From: Aureispira sp050633105
GTDB taxonomy: Bacteria > Bacteroidota > Bacteroidia > Chitinophagales > Saprospiraceae
Assembly: GCA_050633105.1 (NCBI GenBank)
Contig: JBOEFW010000001.1
Location: 9,329-73,328, forward strand
DNA: 64,000 nucleotides
Reading direction: 5' to 3'
Shown: positions 17,201 through 26,600 of the stretch, piece by piece
Position numbering within the stretch: the stretch's first letter is position 1
Layout: the number at the start of each line of letters is the position of its first letter
The notes under the pieces: model-generated
What the model saw: only the letters and a program-made list of their open reading frames with translations
Told to the model about the DNA's origin: nothing
Databases searched by the model: none
Translations under genes and position numbers: made by a program

Positions 17201-19981
17201 CCTGTTTGTCAAGGGGATTCAGTTACCTTATCGGTTAGTAGTGGTAGTAATACGGGCGATGTTTTTAGTTGGTATGCGGATAGTACATTGCAGTCCTTTG
17301 TGGATAGTGGAAGAACTATTCAGGTTGGCCCGATCACCAGTAATACAATTTATTACTTGAGGGTAACTAATTTTGGAGGCTGTGTTTCTACGGTTGTACC
17401 AGTGCCCGTTACCGTATACAATACAACTCCTCCTCCTATGATTTCGCCGAATACGAGTTATTGTGAAGGAGATGTTATTCTACTCAGCACCACAAGTAGC
17501 AGCTTTGCCTATGATTGGAGTAGTAATACGGGATGGAGCAGTACAGATTCTATTGCTTTAGTCACCAATCAAGCTAATGCGAGTCATACTGGTACCTACA
17601 GTTTGCGAATCAAGGATAGTAATGGCTGTTGGTCGCCAACAACTACGTTGACCTTAACTGTGAATAGCAATCCAATTCCTCCAATTGCTCGTAGCAATAG
17701 TCCTATTTGTGATGGAACCCCTTTAACCTTACGCACCACTGCTAATTGTGGCCGTTTGGAATGGTATGGTCCTTCAGGGGTAAGTAGTTCCATTATCTTT
17801 TCCAATGATGCGGATTATTTTGATAATAGTCAATGGTTGGTAGAATGTATGGATACAACAACAGGATGTTCTGCCCTTTCCAATACGATTACAGTTACAA
17901 TTAATGAAAGCCCTTCTATTGATACTTTGGTTATTCTCTTTCCTAATTGTGTAGGAGATACGTTATGGGCAAATGCTCAAGCGTCCATTTCTTCTAATAA
18001 CCCACTCCAATACAGTTGGTATAAGGACTCTACTAGAACGATTTTCTTAGGAGGACAAGATAGCCTTGTTGTGGTGAATATACTCCAAGGGTTTTCCTTG
18101 TATTTAGTGGTCACCGATACCATTACTGGTTGTGAAAATACAGCAATGATTCCTATTACAGTAAACCAACTCCCTGCTACACCAACTATAGGAGGACGTA
18201 TTAATTATTGTGTAGGAGAAGATTTGTTATTATTTACAACAGCTCCTGCTAGTCAATATTACTGGACAGGGCCTAATGGTTGGGGGAGTGCTGCTCCCCA
18301 ATTGCAACGAACGTTAACCCTACTCGATTCAGGAACATACTACTTATCTGTTGTTGATAATAATGGTTGCTTTTCTCCAATAGGGAGTACCACTGTAACC
18401 GTGAACCCATTGCCTGATTCTTTTGTAGCTTATACTGGAGGTGGAGTTTGTGTGGGGCAAGATGCAATGCTTTTAATTGGAGGAGGCAGCATTGGTAGTA
18501 GTTATGATTGGTATCAATTGCCCAGTAATCAACCCGTGGGGACAGGGACAAACCTCCTGTTATCCAATGTACAAGCGAGTGACTCCGCTTATTATTACGC
18601 AGTGGCCGTACTCAATGGATGTACCCTTTCTAGCGATTCGGTTTTATTACCTGTTTATGCACCCTCAGCAATAGCAGAAGCAGGCCCCAACCAATTGTTA
18701 TGTGGTTGGGATACGACGAGTGTATTCGCACAAGGAATACCAACTAGTGTTGCTGGAATCTGGACCAGTAGCAGTGCTGTTGCCATCCAGCAACCCAATG
18801 CAGTGAATACGGCTGTTGGGCCGTTGCCCTTAGGGCGCCATGTGTTTTATTGGACGTTGTCGAATGCAACTTGTAGTAACTTTGCAGTAGACAGTGTGGT
18901 GATAGAAGTGTTGCCTCCTACTTCTGAACAAGCTATGGCAGGGCCTGACCAGCGCCATTGTGGGAATAGTTTCCTTAATTTAGCGGCAACAGCGCCTCAA
19001 ATTGGAATAGGTTGTTGGACACAAAGCAATATACAGAGCAATACAGGAGTTATTATTATAGACAGCCTCTACCCAACGACAGGTCTAACAGGATTACAGA
19101 CAGGACAGGTTTATCAATTTATTTGGCAACTTAAAAATGGCCGTTGTGGAGTCTATTCTACCGATACCATGGAGCTAATGATAGATAGCTTGCCCACTAC
19201 AACTGCTTTTGCAGGAATAGATCAGAATAGTTGCTTGGGAGATAGCCTTGTTTTGCAGGCCTTGGGAGCACCCAATGGACAGACGGGTAATTGGACACCG
19301 TTGAATGGGGGAACGATCTTGTCGCCTAACCAAGCGAGTAGTCGGGTTCTTAATTTGCCAATAGGAACACATCAGTTTGTTTGGACCCTTTCTACGAGTA
19401 CTTGTCCCAATTATAGTAGTGATACGGTCACTATAACGGTTATCTGGCCACAGCCTATTGCAGAGGCTGATTATTTCGTTTTATTGAATGCCAATAGTAC
19501 AATTGATGTTAGTACAAACGACTTGTTACCGAATAGTTGGACAATTGATCTACAACAGTCTATAGATCAAGGACAATTAACAAATTTGAATACTGGAGAA
19601 TTTACAGTAACTTTGTCTAGTGTGACAAGCCCACAAAGCTTTATTTATGAACTTTGTGATGCTGTTTGTGTGAACAGTTGTGACACGGCCCTCGTTCTAT
19701 TATCAGTAGAACAACTCCTGGATTGCCCCATTCCTAATATTTTTACACCCAATAATGACGGTGTTAACGATCAGTTTGAAGTACCTTGTGTCTCCGAACA
19801 ACAGCCTGCTTACTTAGTGGTTTACAATCGCTGGGGAGACGAGGTGTATAAGAGCGATAGCTATGTTAATCAATGGGATGGAACACATCTTGGAGCAGCA
19901 TTGCCTGATGGTACTTACTTTTATGTGTTGCAACTAACCAATGGAAATAAGACGCAAGGTTCCGTGGAAATTCGTCGATAA
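14255..19981 (+). CDS. Giant Ig-like repeat surface protein, T9SS type B cargo
   Basis: A 1908-aa secreted protein. I start at ATG 14255 rather than the upstream TTG; the signal peptide is MNDIKYLCLCIGMLGMVLSLQAQ-like. A PKD-like domain (DSFFWDFNGAITTNPGNVS) comes first. About 18 beta-sandwich repeats of 70-85 aa follow, with the recurring pattern CxGDxLxL ... WxGPNG ... GxYxLxVxDxxGC ... VxVNPxPxxP; each carries paired cysteines. Three AGPDQxxCG...TGxWT repeats come next, then a spacer (AEADYFVLLNANSTIDVSTN). The C-terminal type B sorting signal is IPNIFTPNNDGVND, YNRWGDEVYKSDSY, LPDGTYFYVLQL and SVEIRR. It should cross the outer membrane through the type IX system and be held at the surface with the PorP/SprF protein encoded next. 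It is probably an adhesin or fibre. Confidence 0.9.
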   Translation: MNDIKYLCLCIGMLGMVLSLQAQIPPPSGPYPILSNAQPIGGNTVQVCMGDSVTFQSSALNVSPSLLVIDSFFWDFNGAITTNPGNVSAHTVNTWMAPGLYPIVHFITRSHTPPFTTFLPSDPDTLWLLVVAPPSVQPTMDTAVCRGQGIALEPQNISNTDSIVWFPHPTLSYGRQDSVWVEPVMTTIYQYKAYTRGVSNGMASGFCRRSYNTVVTVLPPPLVRTIGNRVICAGDSVVLDVRPPLPPFPVNPVSYAWSTDRNFSTILTTTRRYVAYNITNSVRFYVQMTDGNGCIGMDSMEVMVRIRPTPPIADVLNDSVCLGSTIALRATDTSLVSIWRGPNGFTASSALFDIGAVSVLQTGYYTITTRDSLNCPSFSDSVFVAVFQTSVPPPILGLTTICEGDPLLLSAMPRTGSSLYWRTPNGDSLGGNNLMIQPDSSAYLSGTWTLWSRNSAGCESRRDTPVIIEPAPILTNPLGTVNICAGDDLRLDAPTVPNVTLYNWLDTTGNTVAQGQNTFLYNLNQDTLLVLEVTMHSGCRYILDSLEVQVNNRGAAPRIFVDTMACIGERNTIFSTDTATGYYWRRNGQAISYQDSFLIDTIRVSDAGLYVLSVIDANGCISDSATVNFVVNRRPAIPTVDSFGLICRGEGFQLSGPVVSGLTAIWRSPNGTTLDDFSIWISPDSSYYSDGVWLLIVRDSITSCRKRSMDVQVQIQNRPNIVVGNSGPVCLGQTAVLTAADSTASGMALNYIWYRDIALSDTVGIGTTITINNIQGDSTFYAIAINSVGCISTVKSTTVILRAIPPPPNLPDSLIVCEGDVLTLGPSPFAATYQWAGPNNYSSNLRTPTIPSIQTNQAGSYSLVVTPATSCPSFPALVNVLVNPVPAAPIAIVPIYLCANENLILNTDSSSHCNQLNWIGPNTTTFPLTGNTIVIPPGDTNYIGGFWSVECQDSLTGCVSRSVNNFLFIAPLPDTPRVTPIFPVCQGDSVTLSVSSGSNTGDVFSWYADSTLQSFVDSGRTIQVGPITSNTIYYLRVTNFGGCVSTVVPVPVTVYNTTPPPMISPNTSYCEGDVILLSTTSSSFAYDWSSNTGWSSTDSIALVTNQANASHTGTYSLRIKDSNGCWSPTTTLTLTVNSNPIPPIARSNSPICDGTPLTLRTTANCGRLEWYGPSGVSSSIIFSNDADYFDNSQWLVECMDTTTGCSALSNTITVTINESPSIDTLVILFPNCVGDTLWANAQASISSNNPLQYSWYKDSTRTIFLGGQDSLVVVNILQGFSLYLVVTDTITGCENTAMIPITVNQLPATPTIGGRINYCVGEDLLLFTTAPASQYYWTGPNGWGSAAPQLQRTLTLLDSGTYYLSVVDNNGCFSPIGSTTVTVNPLPDSFVAYTGGGVCVGQDAMLLIGGGSIGSSYDWYQLPSNQPVGTGTNLLLSNVQASDSAYYYAVAVLNGCTLSSDSVLLPVYAPSAIAEAGPNQLLCGWDTTSVFAQGIPTSVAGIWTSSSAVAIQQPNAVNTAVGPLPLGRHVFYWTLSNATCSNFAVDSVVIEVLPPTSEQAMAGPDQRHCGNSFLNLAATAPQIGIGCWTQSNIQSNTGVIIIDSLYPTTGLTGLQTGQVYQFIWQLKNGRCGVYSTDTMELMIDSLPTTTAFAGIDQNSCLGDSLVLQALGAPNGQTGNWTPLNGGTILSPNQASSRVLNLPIGTHQFVWTLSTSTCPNYSSDTVTITVIWPQPIAEADYFVLLNANSTIDVSTNDLLPNSWTIDLQQSIDQGQLTNLNTGEFTVTLSSVTSPQSFIYELCDAVCVNSCDTALVLLSVEQLLDCPIPNIFTPNNDGVNDQFEVPCVSEQQPAYLVVYNRWGDEVYKSDSYVNQWDGTHLGAALPDGTYFYVLQLTNGNKTQGSVEIRR

Positions 19982-20097
19982 AATAAGTGAGCGTTATAAT
20001 CCCCCTTAGAGTGCCTTAATTGTTAACTGTTGAAAAAGTGGAGTATAGAAAAGAATTTTAAAGCGTATAGAACATCTAGGAGAAAGGTTACTGCATG

Positions 20098-20124
20098 AAG
20101 TTTTGCTATAAAACGGCAAAACTT
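20098..20124. terminator. Hairpin between giant gene and PorP/SprF gene
   Basis: A perfect 9-bp stem AAGTTTTGC / GCAAAACTT with a 9-nt loop in the 207-bp gap. No U run follows, so it may stabilise or process the mRNA rather than terminate it. Confidence 0.45.
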
Positions 20125-20188
20125 ACTCCTGATGGGCTAAGGTATTCCAACGCCTTTTTGATTCTTTACTCCCGTAAAAAATAAAAAA

Positions 20189-21115
20189 ATGAATCGCCTA
20201 CTGTTCACGTTGGTAATTACCTGTTGTTCTTTGGGGGCCTATGCTCAACAAGAAGCGCAGTTTACACAGTTTATGTTTAATAAACTATACTACAACCCTG
20301 CTTATGCAGGAAGCAAGAAGAATTTATGCCTGTCAGGCATTTATAGAAAACAATGGATCGGTATTGAGCGGGCGCCAGAATCGGCTACCCTCCATGCACA
20401 CGGGGCCGTTTGGAAGAATCGACTAGGCTTGGGCTTATCCATTAATTACGATCAAATTGGTTTTACAGATCAAATCAATATTGCGACGAACTACTCTTAT
20501 ATCATCCGCTTTAAGAAGGAGAATTTTTTGAGTTTTGGGCTGCGCGCCTCTATTGGATATACCCAAATCCGTTGGGGCGAGGCTGAACCTACACAAGTGA
20601 TTGATCAAGCGATTCCAGGTGGAGTCAACAGTAAGGTACAACCCAATTTTGGGGCAGGCGTTTATTATCAAACCAAGCATTGGTATGCAGGATTCTCTAT
20701 TCCCAAACTCTTTGAGCAAGAGCTTGACTTTACTCCCTCTAATACAGGCGCAAGCGTTGTTCCTAAAGTGCGCCAGCACTATTATTGGATGGGTGGTTTA
20801 TCCTTTGATATTGCCAAAAACATACAAATTCAGCCCAATGTTTTATTCAAGTATGTAGTGAATACGCCTTTGGATATGGATTTGAATTTGAGTTTTGTTT
20901 TTTTTGAAAAATTCCTTGTTGGAGCTACTTTTCGCTTAGGCGATTCCTTTGATGTCCTTGTGAAATGGCAAGTCGCCTCGCAATTCCAAATTGCTTTTGC
21001 TTATGACATTACCTTCACTCCTTTACAACAATACAATGCAGGTACCATTGAGGCGATGGTAGAGTATTGTTTTATTAAGAAGAATGAAAAAGTAAACAAC
21101 CCTAGATTCTTCTAG
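20189..21115 (+). CDS. PorP/SprF-family type IX secretion membrane protein
   Basis: A 308-aa outer-membrane beta-barrel protein. It has a signal peptide (MNRLLFTLVITCCSLGAYAQ) and the family start QFTQFMFNKLYYNPAYAGSK, then LSGIYRKQWIGIERAPESATLHAHG and GLGLSINYDQIGFTDQ. The barrel strands end in EAMVEYCFIKK near the C terminus. PorP/SprF proteins work with the type IX machinery and are usually encoded beside the type B cargo they help export or anchor, such as SprF with SprB. Here it follows the first giant protein directly. A paralogue lies at 41928-42872. Confidence 0.93.
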   Translation: MNRLLFTLVITCCSLGAYAQQEAQFTQFMFNKLYYNPAYAGSKKNLCLSGIYRKQWIGIERAPESATLHAHGAVWKNRLGLGLSINYDQIGFTDQINIATNYSYIIRFKKENFLSFGLRASIGYTQIRWGEAEPTQVIDQAIPGGVNSKVQPNFGAGVYYQTKHWYAGFSIPKLFEQELDFTPSNTGASVVPKVRQHYYWMGGLSFDIAKNIQIQPNVLFKYVVNTPLDMDLNLSFVFFEKFLVGATFRLGDSFDVLVKWQVASQFQIAFAYDITFTPLQQYNAGTIEAMVEYCFIKKNEKVNNPRFF

Positions 21116-21205
21116 TTGCTGTTTGCGATTAAAAATTCTAACCAATATGGTGCTGTGTTTGGAGGAAGTTTACCAACATGGATTGTTTTTAGATGATAAC
21201 TGCTT

Positions 21206-23581
21206 ATGATAAAAATAAGACTAACAATACTATTACTACTACTAGGGGGAACTCTAGCAACAGCCCAAAAAAACAAAGCCGAAAAGGTGTATGAGGCACA
21301 AGGGTATGGGGCCTATTTGGAGATGTTTGAAAAGGAAGACCTGACACAGTTGGATCGAAAAACATTGATCCGAATGGGCAGGAGTAGTAGAAAGGTAGGA
21401 GATAGCCGTAATGCGGAACGACTGTATGGGGCTTTGGTTGGTTTAGAAAGCCCAGATCCTTTATGGCATTTGTATTATGCTCAGGCTTTGCAAACCAATG
21501 GACAATACCTAGAGGCACGAAACCAATTTCGCATCTGTGATGAAAAATTACAAGAAAAAGCCAATGGCCGTTCTTATGATCAACGGGCGCGTCTAGGCTG
21601 GGAAGCCTGTAATAAAATGGCAGAAATGCGCAGTATTGGCCCTGTTGCAATTCAAGCAGAAACAGCTCTAAATTCTCCTAAACTAGAGTTTAGCCCTATG
21701 TTTTATAGAGATGGGCTGCTCTTTGTGTCTACTCGAACAAAAGGAGAGCGCAAAGATCGTTGGATCAATGACAACTACATGGATCTTTATTATGCCCAGC
21801 GAAAAACAGATGGTTCTTTTGAGACCCCTGAATTGTTTGCGGATGAGCTAAAAACAGCTCTACATGAAGGGCCTTGTACCTTTACAAAAGATCAACAAAC
21901 CATCTATTTTACTCGAAATGATCTTTACAAAGGCAAACGAGGGAAAAGTAAAGATGGAACTACAAAACTTAATTTATACCGCGCCAATTTAGTAGAAGGA
22001 GAATGGACAAAAGAGGAAGAATTGCCTTTTAATGATCCCGATGTCGATCAAGCCCATCCCACATTGTCTAGCAATGAGCGTATTTTAGTGTTTGCTAGTA
22101 ATGCCAAAGGTGGTTTTGGAGGCATGGATTTATGGGTCTCCCGCCTAGAAAAAGGAACATGGAGTAAGCCAGTAAACTTAGGCGCTCGTATTAATACCCC
22201 TGGAGATGAGGTTTTTCCTTTTATTCATGAAGATGGTACCTTGTATTTTTCTTCCAATGGTTGGTCGAGTCTAGGAGGTTTGGATGTGTTTATGGCAACA
22301 CAAGTTTATAATCATCCTGATTCACTTTGGGAGTATCCTTTTAATATTGGTACGCCTATCAACAGTTCTTCAGATGATTTTGGTTTTATTACCAATAAGA
22401 CAAAAACAATGGGCTATTACACTTCTAGCCGAGTAGAAAATCAGGATGATATTTATCAGTTTAAGGTGGAGCATCCATTGGATCAGGTGACCCCTTTGCC
22501 TAGTACTACTGTTGATGTTTGTGTGTACGATGACGATTCTCGCTTGCGTTTGGATAAAGCTACAGTAGTGGTGCAGCGAGATGCCACGCTTGCAGCGGAT
22601 TCTGTTGTCAGTGTGACTGGAGAATATGGATATACTGTTTGTCAGTTTAGAGCAGGTGATCCTTATTTTATAACAGTGAATAGAGTAGGATACATAGGGG
22701 TGTCTGATTATTTTATAATGCCTAAAGATGCTGCTTTTTTAGATGAATATTGCATTGGCTTAACCCGTGACCCTGCTCTTATTGTGGCAGAAGTGGAGCC
22801 AGAGAAAATGGACAAACGAAAGATTTATAGCACGACAGACATTCCACCAGTTAATTATACGTACGATCCCAAGATTTCCTTACCTAAATTACACGTCAAA
22901 GGGAAAGTGTTGAATGTAGATTATGATCGCCCACTTCCACAAGCCAGTATTATCTTGCTCAATCGTTGTACTGGTGAGCAACTAGTCATGGAAGTGGCTG
23001 ATAATGGAGAATTTGGTTTTCCTTTAGAATGTGGTTGTGAGTATGTTGTAAAATCTAAGAAAAACCGCTTCTTTGAAGACAATCAGGTCATCTCTTTATT
23101 AAGTGAGGAAGATTGTGAAAAGGCCATTAATTTGGAATTGGCTATGAAGCCTCGAATTGATCGCACAGGAAACCCTTTGTTTTTGACAGAGGAATTTGAT
23201 GGGGAGTCGATCAAAGAAGGCGATGTGATTGAGTTGAAGAGTATTTTTTATGATTATGATCGATGGAACATTCGGATTGATGCAGCTAGTGATTTAAAAA
23301 GCTTGGCTAAGATTATGCAAGAAAATCCCAGTTTAGAAATAGAATTATCTTCTCATACCGATCAACGTGGTTCCGCTATTTATAATCAAGTTTTATCAGA
23401 AAAGCGCGCAAAAAGTGCTAGAGATTATTTGATTGATCGAGGCATTAATGGCCAGCGTATTATTGCAGTTGGTTATGGTGAAGTGCGCTTAAAAAATACC
23501 TGTAATATCTGCTCAGAAGTGGATCATCAGGAAAATAGACGAACAGAAGTGCTCGTTACTAAATTTGAAACGGTTAAATAA
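21206..23581 (+). CDS. PorE-like protein: TPR, PD40 propeller, regulatory domain, OmpA
   Basis: A 791-aa envelope protein with signal peptide MIKIRLTILLLLLGGTLATAQ. Residues 25-140 are TPR-like helices. Residues 150-430 form a WD40-like PD40 propeller, with strands such as LEFSPMFYRDGLLFVSTR, QAHPTLSSNERILVFASNA, GGMDLWVSRLEKGTWSKPVNLG and EVFPFIHEDGTLYFSSNGW. A carboxypeptidase-regulatory-like domain follows (about 565-650, LHVKGKVLNVDYDRPLPQASI). The C-terminal OmpA domain has IELSSHTDQRGSAIYNQVLS, EKRAKSARDYLIDRGI and RIIAVGYGE. This order is that of PorE, the peptidoglycan-linked T9SS component. No lipobox cysteine is visible at the signal cleavage site. It may be a locus-specific PorE paralogue serving the adjacent giants. 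Confidence 0.9.
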   Translation: MIKIRLTILLLLLGGTLATAQKNKAEKVYEAQGYGAYLEMFEKEDLTQLDRKTLIRMGRSSRKVGDSRNAERLYGALVGLESPDPLWHLYYAQALQTNGQYLEARNQFRICDEKLQEKANGRSYDQRARLGWEACNKMAEMRSIGPVAIQAETALNSPKLEFSPMFYRDGLLFVSTRTKGERKDRWINDNYMDLYYAQRKTDGSFETPELFADELKTALHEGPCTFTKDQQTIYFTRNDLYKGKRGKSKDGTTKLNLYRANLVEGEWTKEEELPFNDPDVDQAHPTLSSNERILVFASNAKGGFGGMDLWVSRLEKGTWSKPVNLGARINTPGDEVFPFIHEDGTLYFSSNGWSSLGGLDVFMATQVYNHPDSLWEYPFNIGTPINSSSDDFGFITNKTKTMGYYTSSRVENQDDIYQFKVEHPLDQVTPLPSTTVDVCVYDDDSRLRLDKATVVVQRDATLAADSVVSVTGEYGYTVCQFRAGDPYFITVNRVGYIGVSDYFIMPKDAAFLDEYCIGLTRDPALIVAEVEPEKMDKRKIYSTTDIPPVNYTYDPKISLPKLHVKGKVLNVDYDRPLPQASIILLNRCTGEQLVMEVADNGEFGFPLECGCEYVVKSKKNRFFEDNQVISLLSEEDCEKAINLELAMKPRIDRTGNPLFLTEEFDGESIKEGDVIELKSIFYDYDRWNIRIDAASDLKSLAKIMQENPSLEIELSSHTDQRGSAIYNQVLSEKRAKSARDYLIDRGINGQRIIAVGYGEVRLKNTCNICSEVDHQENRRTEVLVTKFETVK

Positions 23582-23657
23582 AACAGCATCACACCCCCAA
23601 TTATTATGATGTTGTATCTACTTAATGATTCTCCTTAAGAAGTCTTATTGATTTACT

Positions 23658-26600
23658 ATGAATTGTCGATTATTGTCCCTCCTAATAATAGCTTTTTTAT
23701 GTGTTTTTTCTGGTGTGAGAACGGCTTCCGCTAGCCATGCACTAGGAGGAGAACTCGGATATCGATATCTAGGAAATAGAATGTATGAGTTGAGTCTTTA
23801 TGTCTATAGGGATTGTAATGGTATTGGGTTAGGCAATACGCAAGTAGTTGACTGGCGCGGAAGCTGCGGAACAGGAACTAGCTCTTTGACACTGCAAAAT
23901 GTTCAAGAAGTAAGTGATTTGTGTCCTTCTACGCCCTCTGCTTGTAATGGTGGAGTAGGGTTACAAGGCGTAGAACGCTATCATTATATTGATACGGTGC
24001 GTATCCCTCATCGCTGCAAGAATGTTAGGATGTCGTGGGAAGTTTGCTGTAGAAATGCTAGTATCACTAATATTAACAACCCTGGATCTACAGCTATTTT
24101 TGTAGAAGCTTATTTATCAAATAGGAGAGGCCTCCCTAGAAATCCTAGACCCAATTCAACGCCAATTTTTGCAAATACAAGTAATTTTAGGAGTTGTACA
24201 GGAGTACCTGTTAGTCAGAACTTAGGAGCAACAGACCCTGATGGCGATTCTTTGTCTTATACTTTGGTTGATTGTAGATCAGAACCAATGACCAATGTTC
24301 AATACAGAGTCGGTTATAGTGGCACCAGTCCTTTAGGAAGTAGTGCTCCTATTACAGTAGATCCATTAACAGGAGCCATTAGTTATATGGCGACCAATGT
24401 ACAGGTAGCTGTTGTCTGTATTCAAATCAATGAATATAGAAATGGCTCTTTAGTAGGAGCCTCTATTCGAGATGTACAACTTAGAATTACGAATTGCTCG
24501 AATACCCCCCCTATTTTATCAGGGATTAATAATAGTGCGAACTTTACTGTCAATACCTGTCTAGGGCAAAGACTAGATTTCTCCGTCCTAGCGAATGATC
24601 CCAATATCAGTGATGTCCTCACTATGAATGCCAACACTACAGGTGTTTTTACAACAGCGAATTTTAACCAGACTGCTAATACAGGACATTTTGTATGGAC
24701 TCCAACATCTTCTGATGTCGGTTTACACGTACTGACAGTAGATGTAGAAGATGATGGTTGTCCATTACAAGAAAGCAATACTTATACTTACACAGTTAAT
24801 GTAATTGGAGGAGAACCGCCGTTAACCATTAGTCCTAATCACTCTATTTGTGGAGGAACAACAACTCCTTTGAGTGTCAGTACTTCTTCAACCAATGTGG
24901 TCTCTTATCGTTGGTTTCCAACAAGAGGGTTGTCCAATACTAATAGCCCTACTGTAGTGGCTAGTCCAACAGCTACTACAACATATACAGTAGAAGTCGT
25001 CTACAGTACAGGGTGCACGGATCAAAAATCGGTGACTGTAAATGTAGAATCAACACCAGTTGTTGGTGTTTTTCCTAATAATAAAAACGTTTGTGGTGGA
25101 TCTACAATTGCATTGAATGCAACAACTGACCTCTTAGGGCGGCAGTTTGTTTGGCGCAATGCTAGCAATGTAATTATTCCTAGTACAACAGTAGGAACCA
25201 ATTCAACAACACAAGTTACTTTACCCAATACAACAGGCGCGTATGTTTGGACAGTAGAGGTGCTAGATACCCTATCAGGTTGTCGTACCTTAGAAACAAT
25301 TAATCTAACTGTTAATCAGCCTGGTAATGGTAGTTCTTGTAATACGATTTATGCTGCGGTTACAGGAGTAGCAACAGGTTTGGGAACTCGCAGTGACCCT
25401 ACTACTCTAGAAGAAGCCGTCAAGCGTGCTATTTGTAATGAGGCTATCATAAAGCTTGGTACAGGAACTTATTATATAGATAGTGCTCTTAGCATTGGCA
25501 GCTTTGTTACCTTAGAAGGAGGTTTTGATCCTGCTTTAAACTGGCGAAAAACAAGTTTGGCTGGAGCAACAACGATTATAAGAAGGGCTATTAATCCAAT
25601 AGGAATACCACAAATCAATTGGCAGGTAAGTGCTATAGAAATACGCCATGCTCAAGGCTTTCGTTTGCAAGACTTAACCATAGAAGTAGAAGATGCCAAT
25701 GTGAATGATTATGGCTTGTCTCTCTATGGAATTTACCTAGAGGATGTATCTAACTATCATATTACTAGAGTGGGCGTATTTACAGGAGATGCTGCTGGTG
25801 GAGAAGATGGAGAAGATGGATGTGATGGAGAAGATGGAGAAGATGGAGGGGACGGAGATAGTACAGGAGTACCTAATAGTGGTGGTGGCGGTGGTATTAA
25901 TTGGGTCGGTAGTATGGGGTATTATTGCGTTTCTTCAGGACCACCTTTAGGGATGGGAACTCCTGTGAACCCAACAGGTTTAGGAACGAATGGAAATAAT
26001 GGTACGAATGCCATGCCTAATAGCTTTGAAGGTGGAGCAGGAGGTATTGGTGGCTGGGGAGCTGTGCGTTCTTCCAGTATAAATAATGGAGGTGATGGAG
26101 GTTTTGGTGGCCTAGGAGGCAATCCGATAGGGCCAATGGGATGGAATTTATCCAATACAGGGGTTGGACAAGGAGCTATTGGTAACATTACTCCTCCAAC
26201 TGATGGTTCAGATGGAACGAATGGCGGTAATGGCCCAGATGGCACCGATGGCAATATACTCTTGAACCCATTTCACATGAATGGTCGTTTTATAGCCCTT
26301 AAGGGAGAAGATGGCAGAAACGGTAGTGGCGGCAATGGTGGCTCTGGCGGTGGTGGTACAAGAAACAATGGAAATGCTAATCCTGGCGCAAGTGGCGGTA
26401 GTGGCGGCGGCGGTGGTAATGGTGGACATGGTGGTGAAGGTGGCTCTGGTGGCGGCAGTTCGTTTGGTATTTATATTTATAATAATGGAATAAATGGCCA
26501 TGTAGAAGATTGTGAAGTGCAGACAGGGGCGTTTGGAATAGGTGGCGAAGGCGGTGAAGGAGGCGATGGCGGTGAAGGTGGCGATGGCGGTGAAGATGCT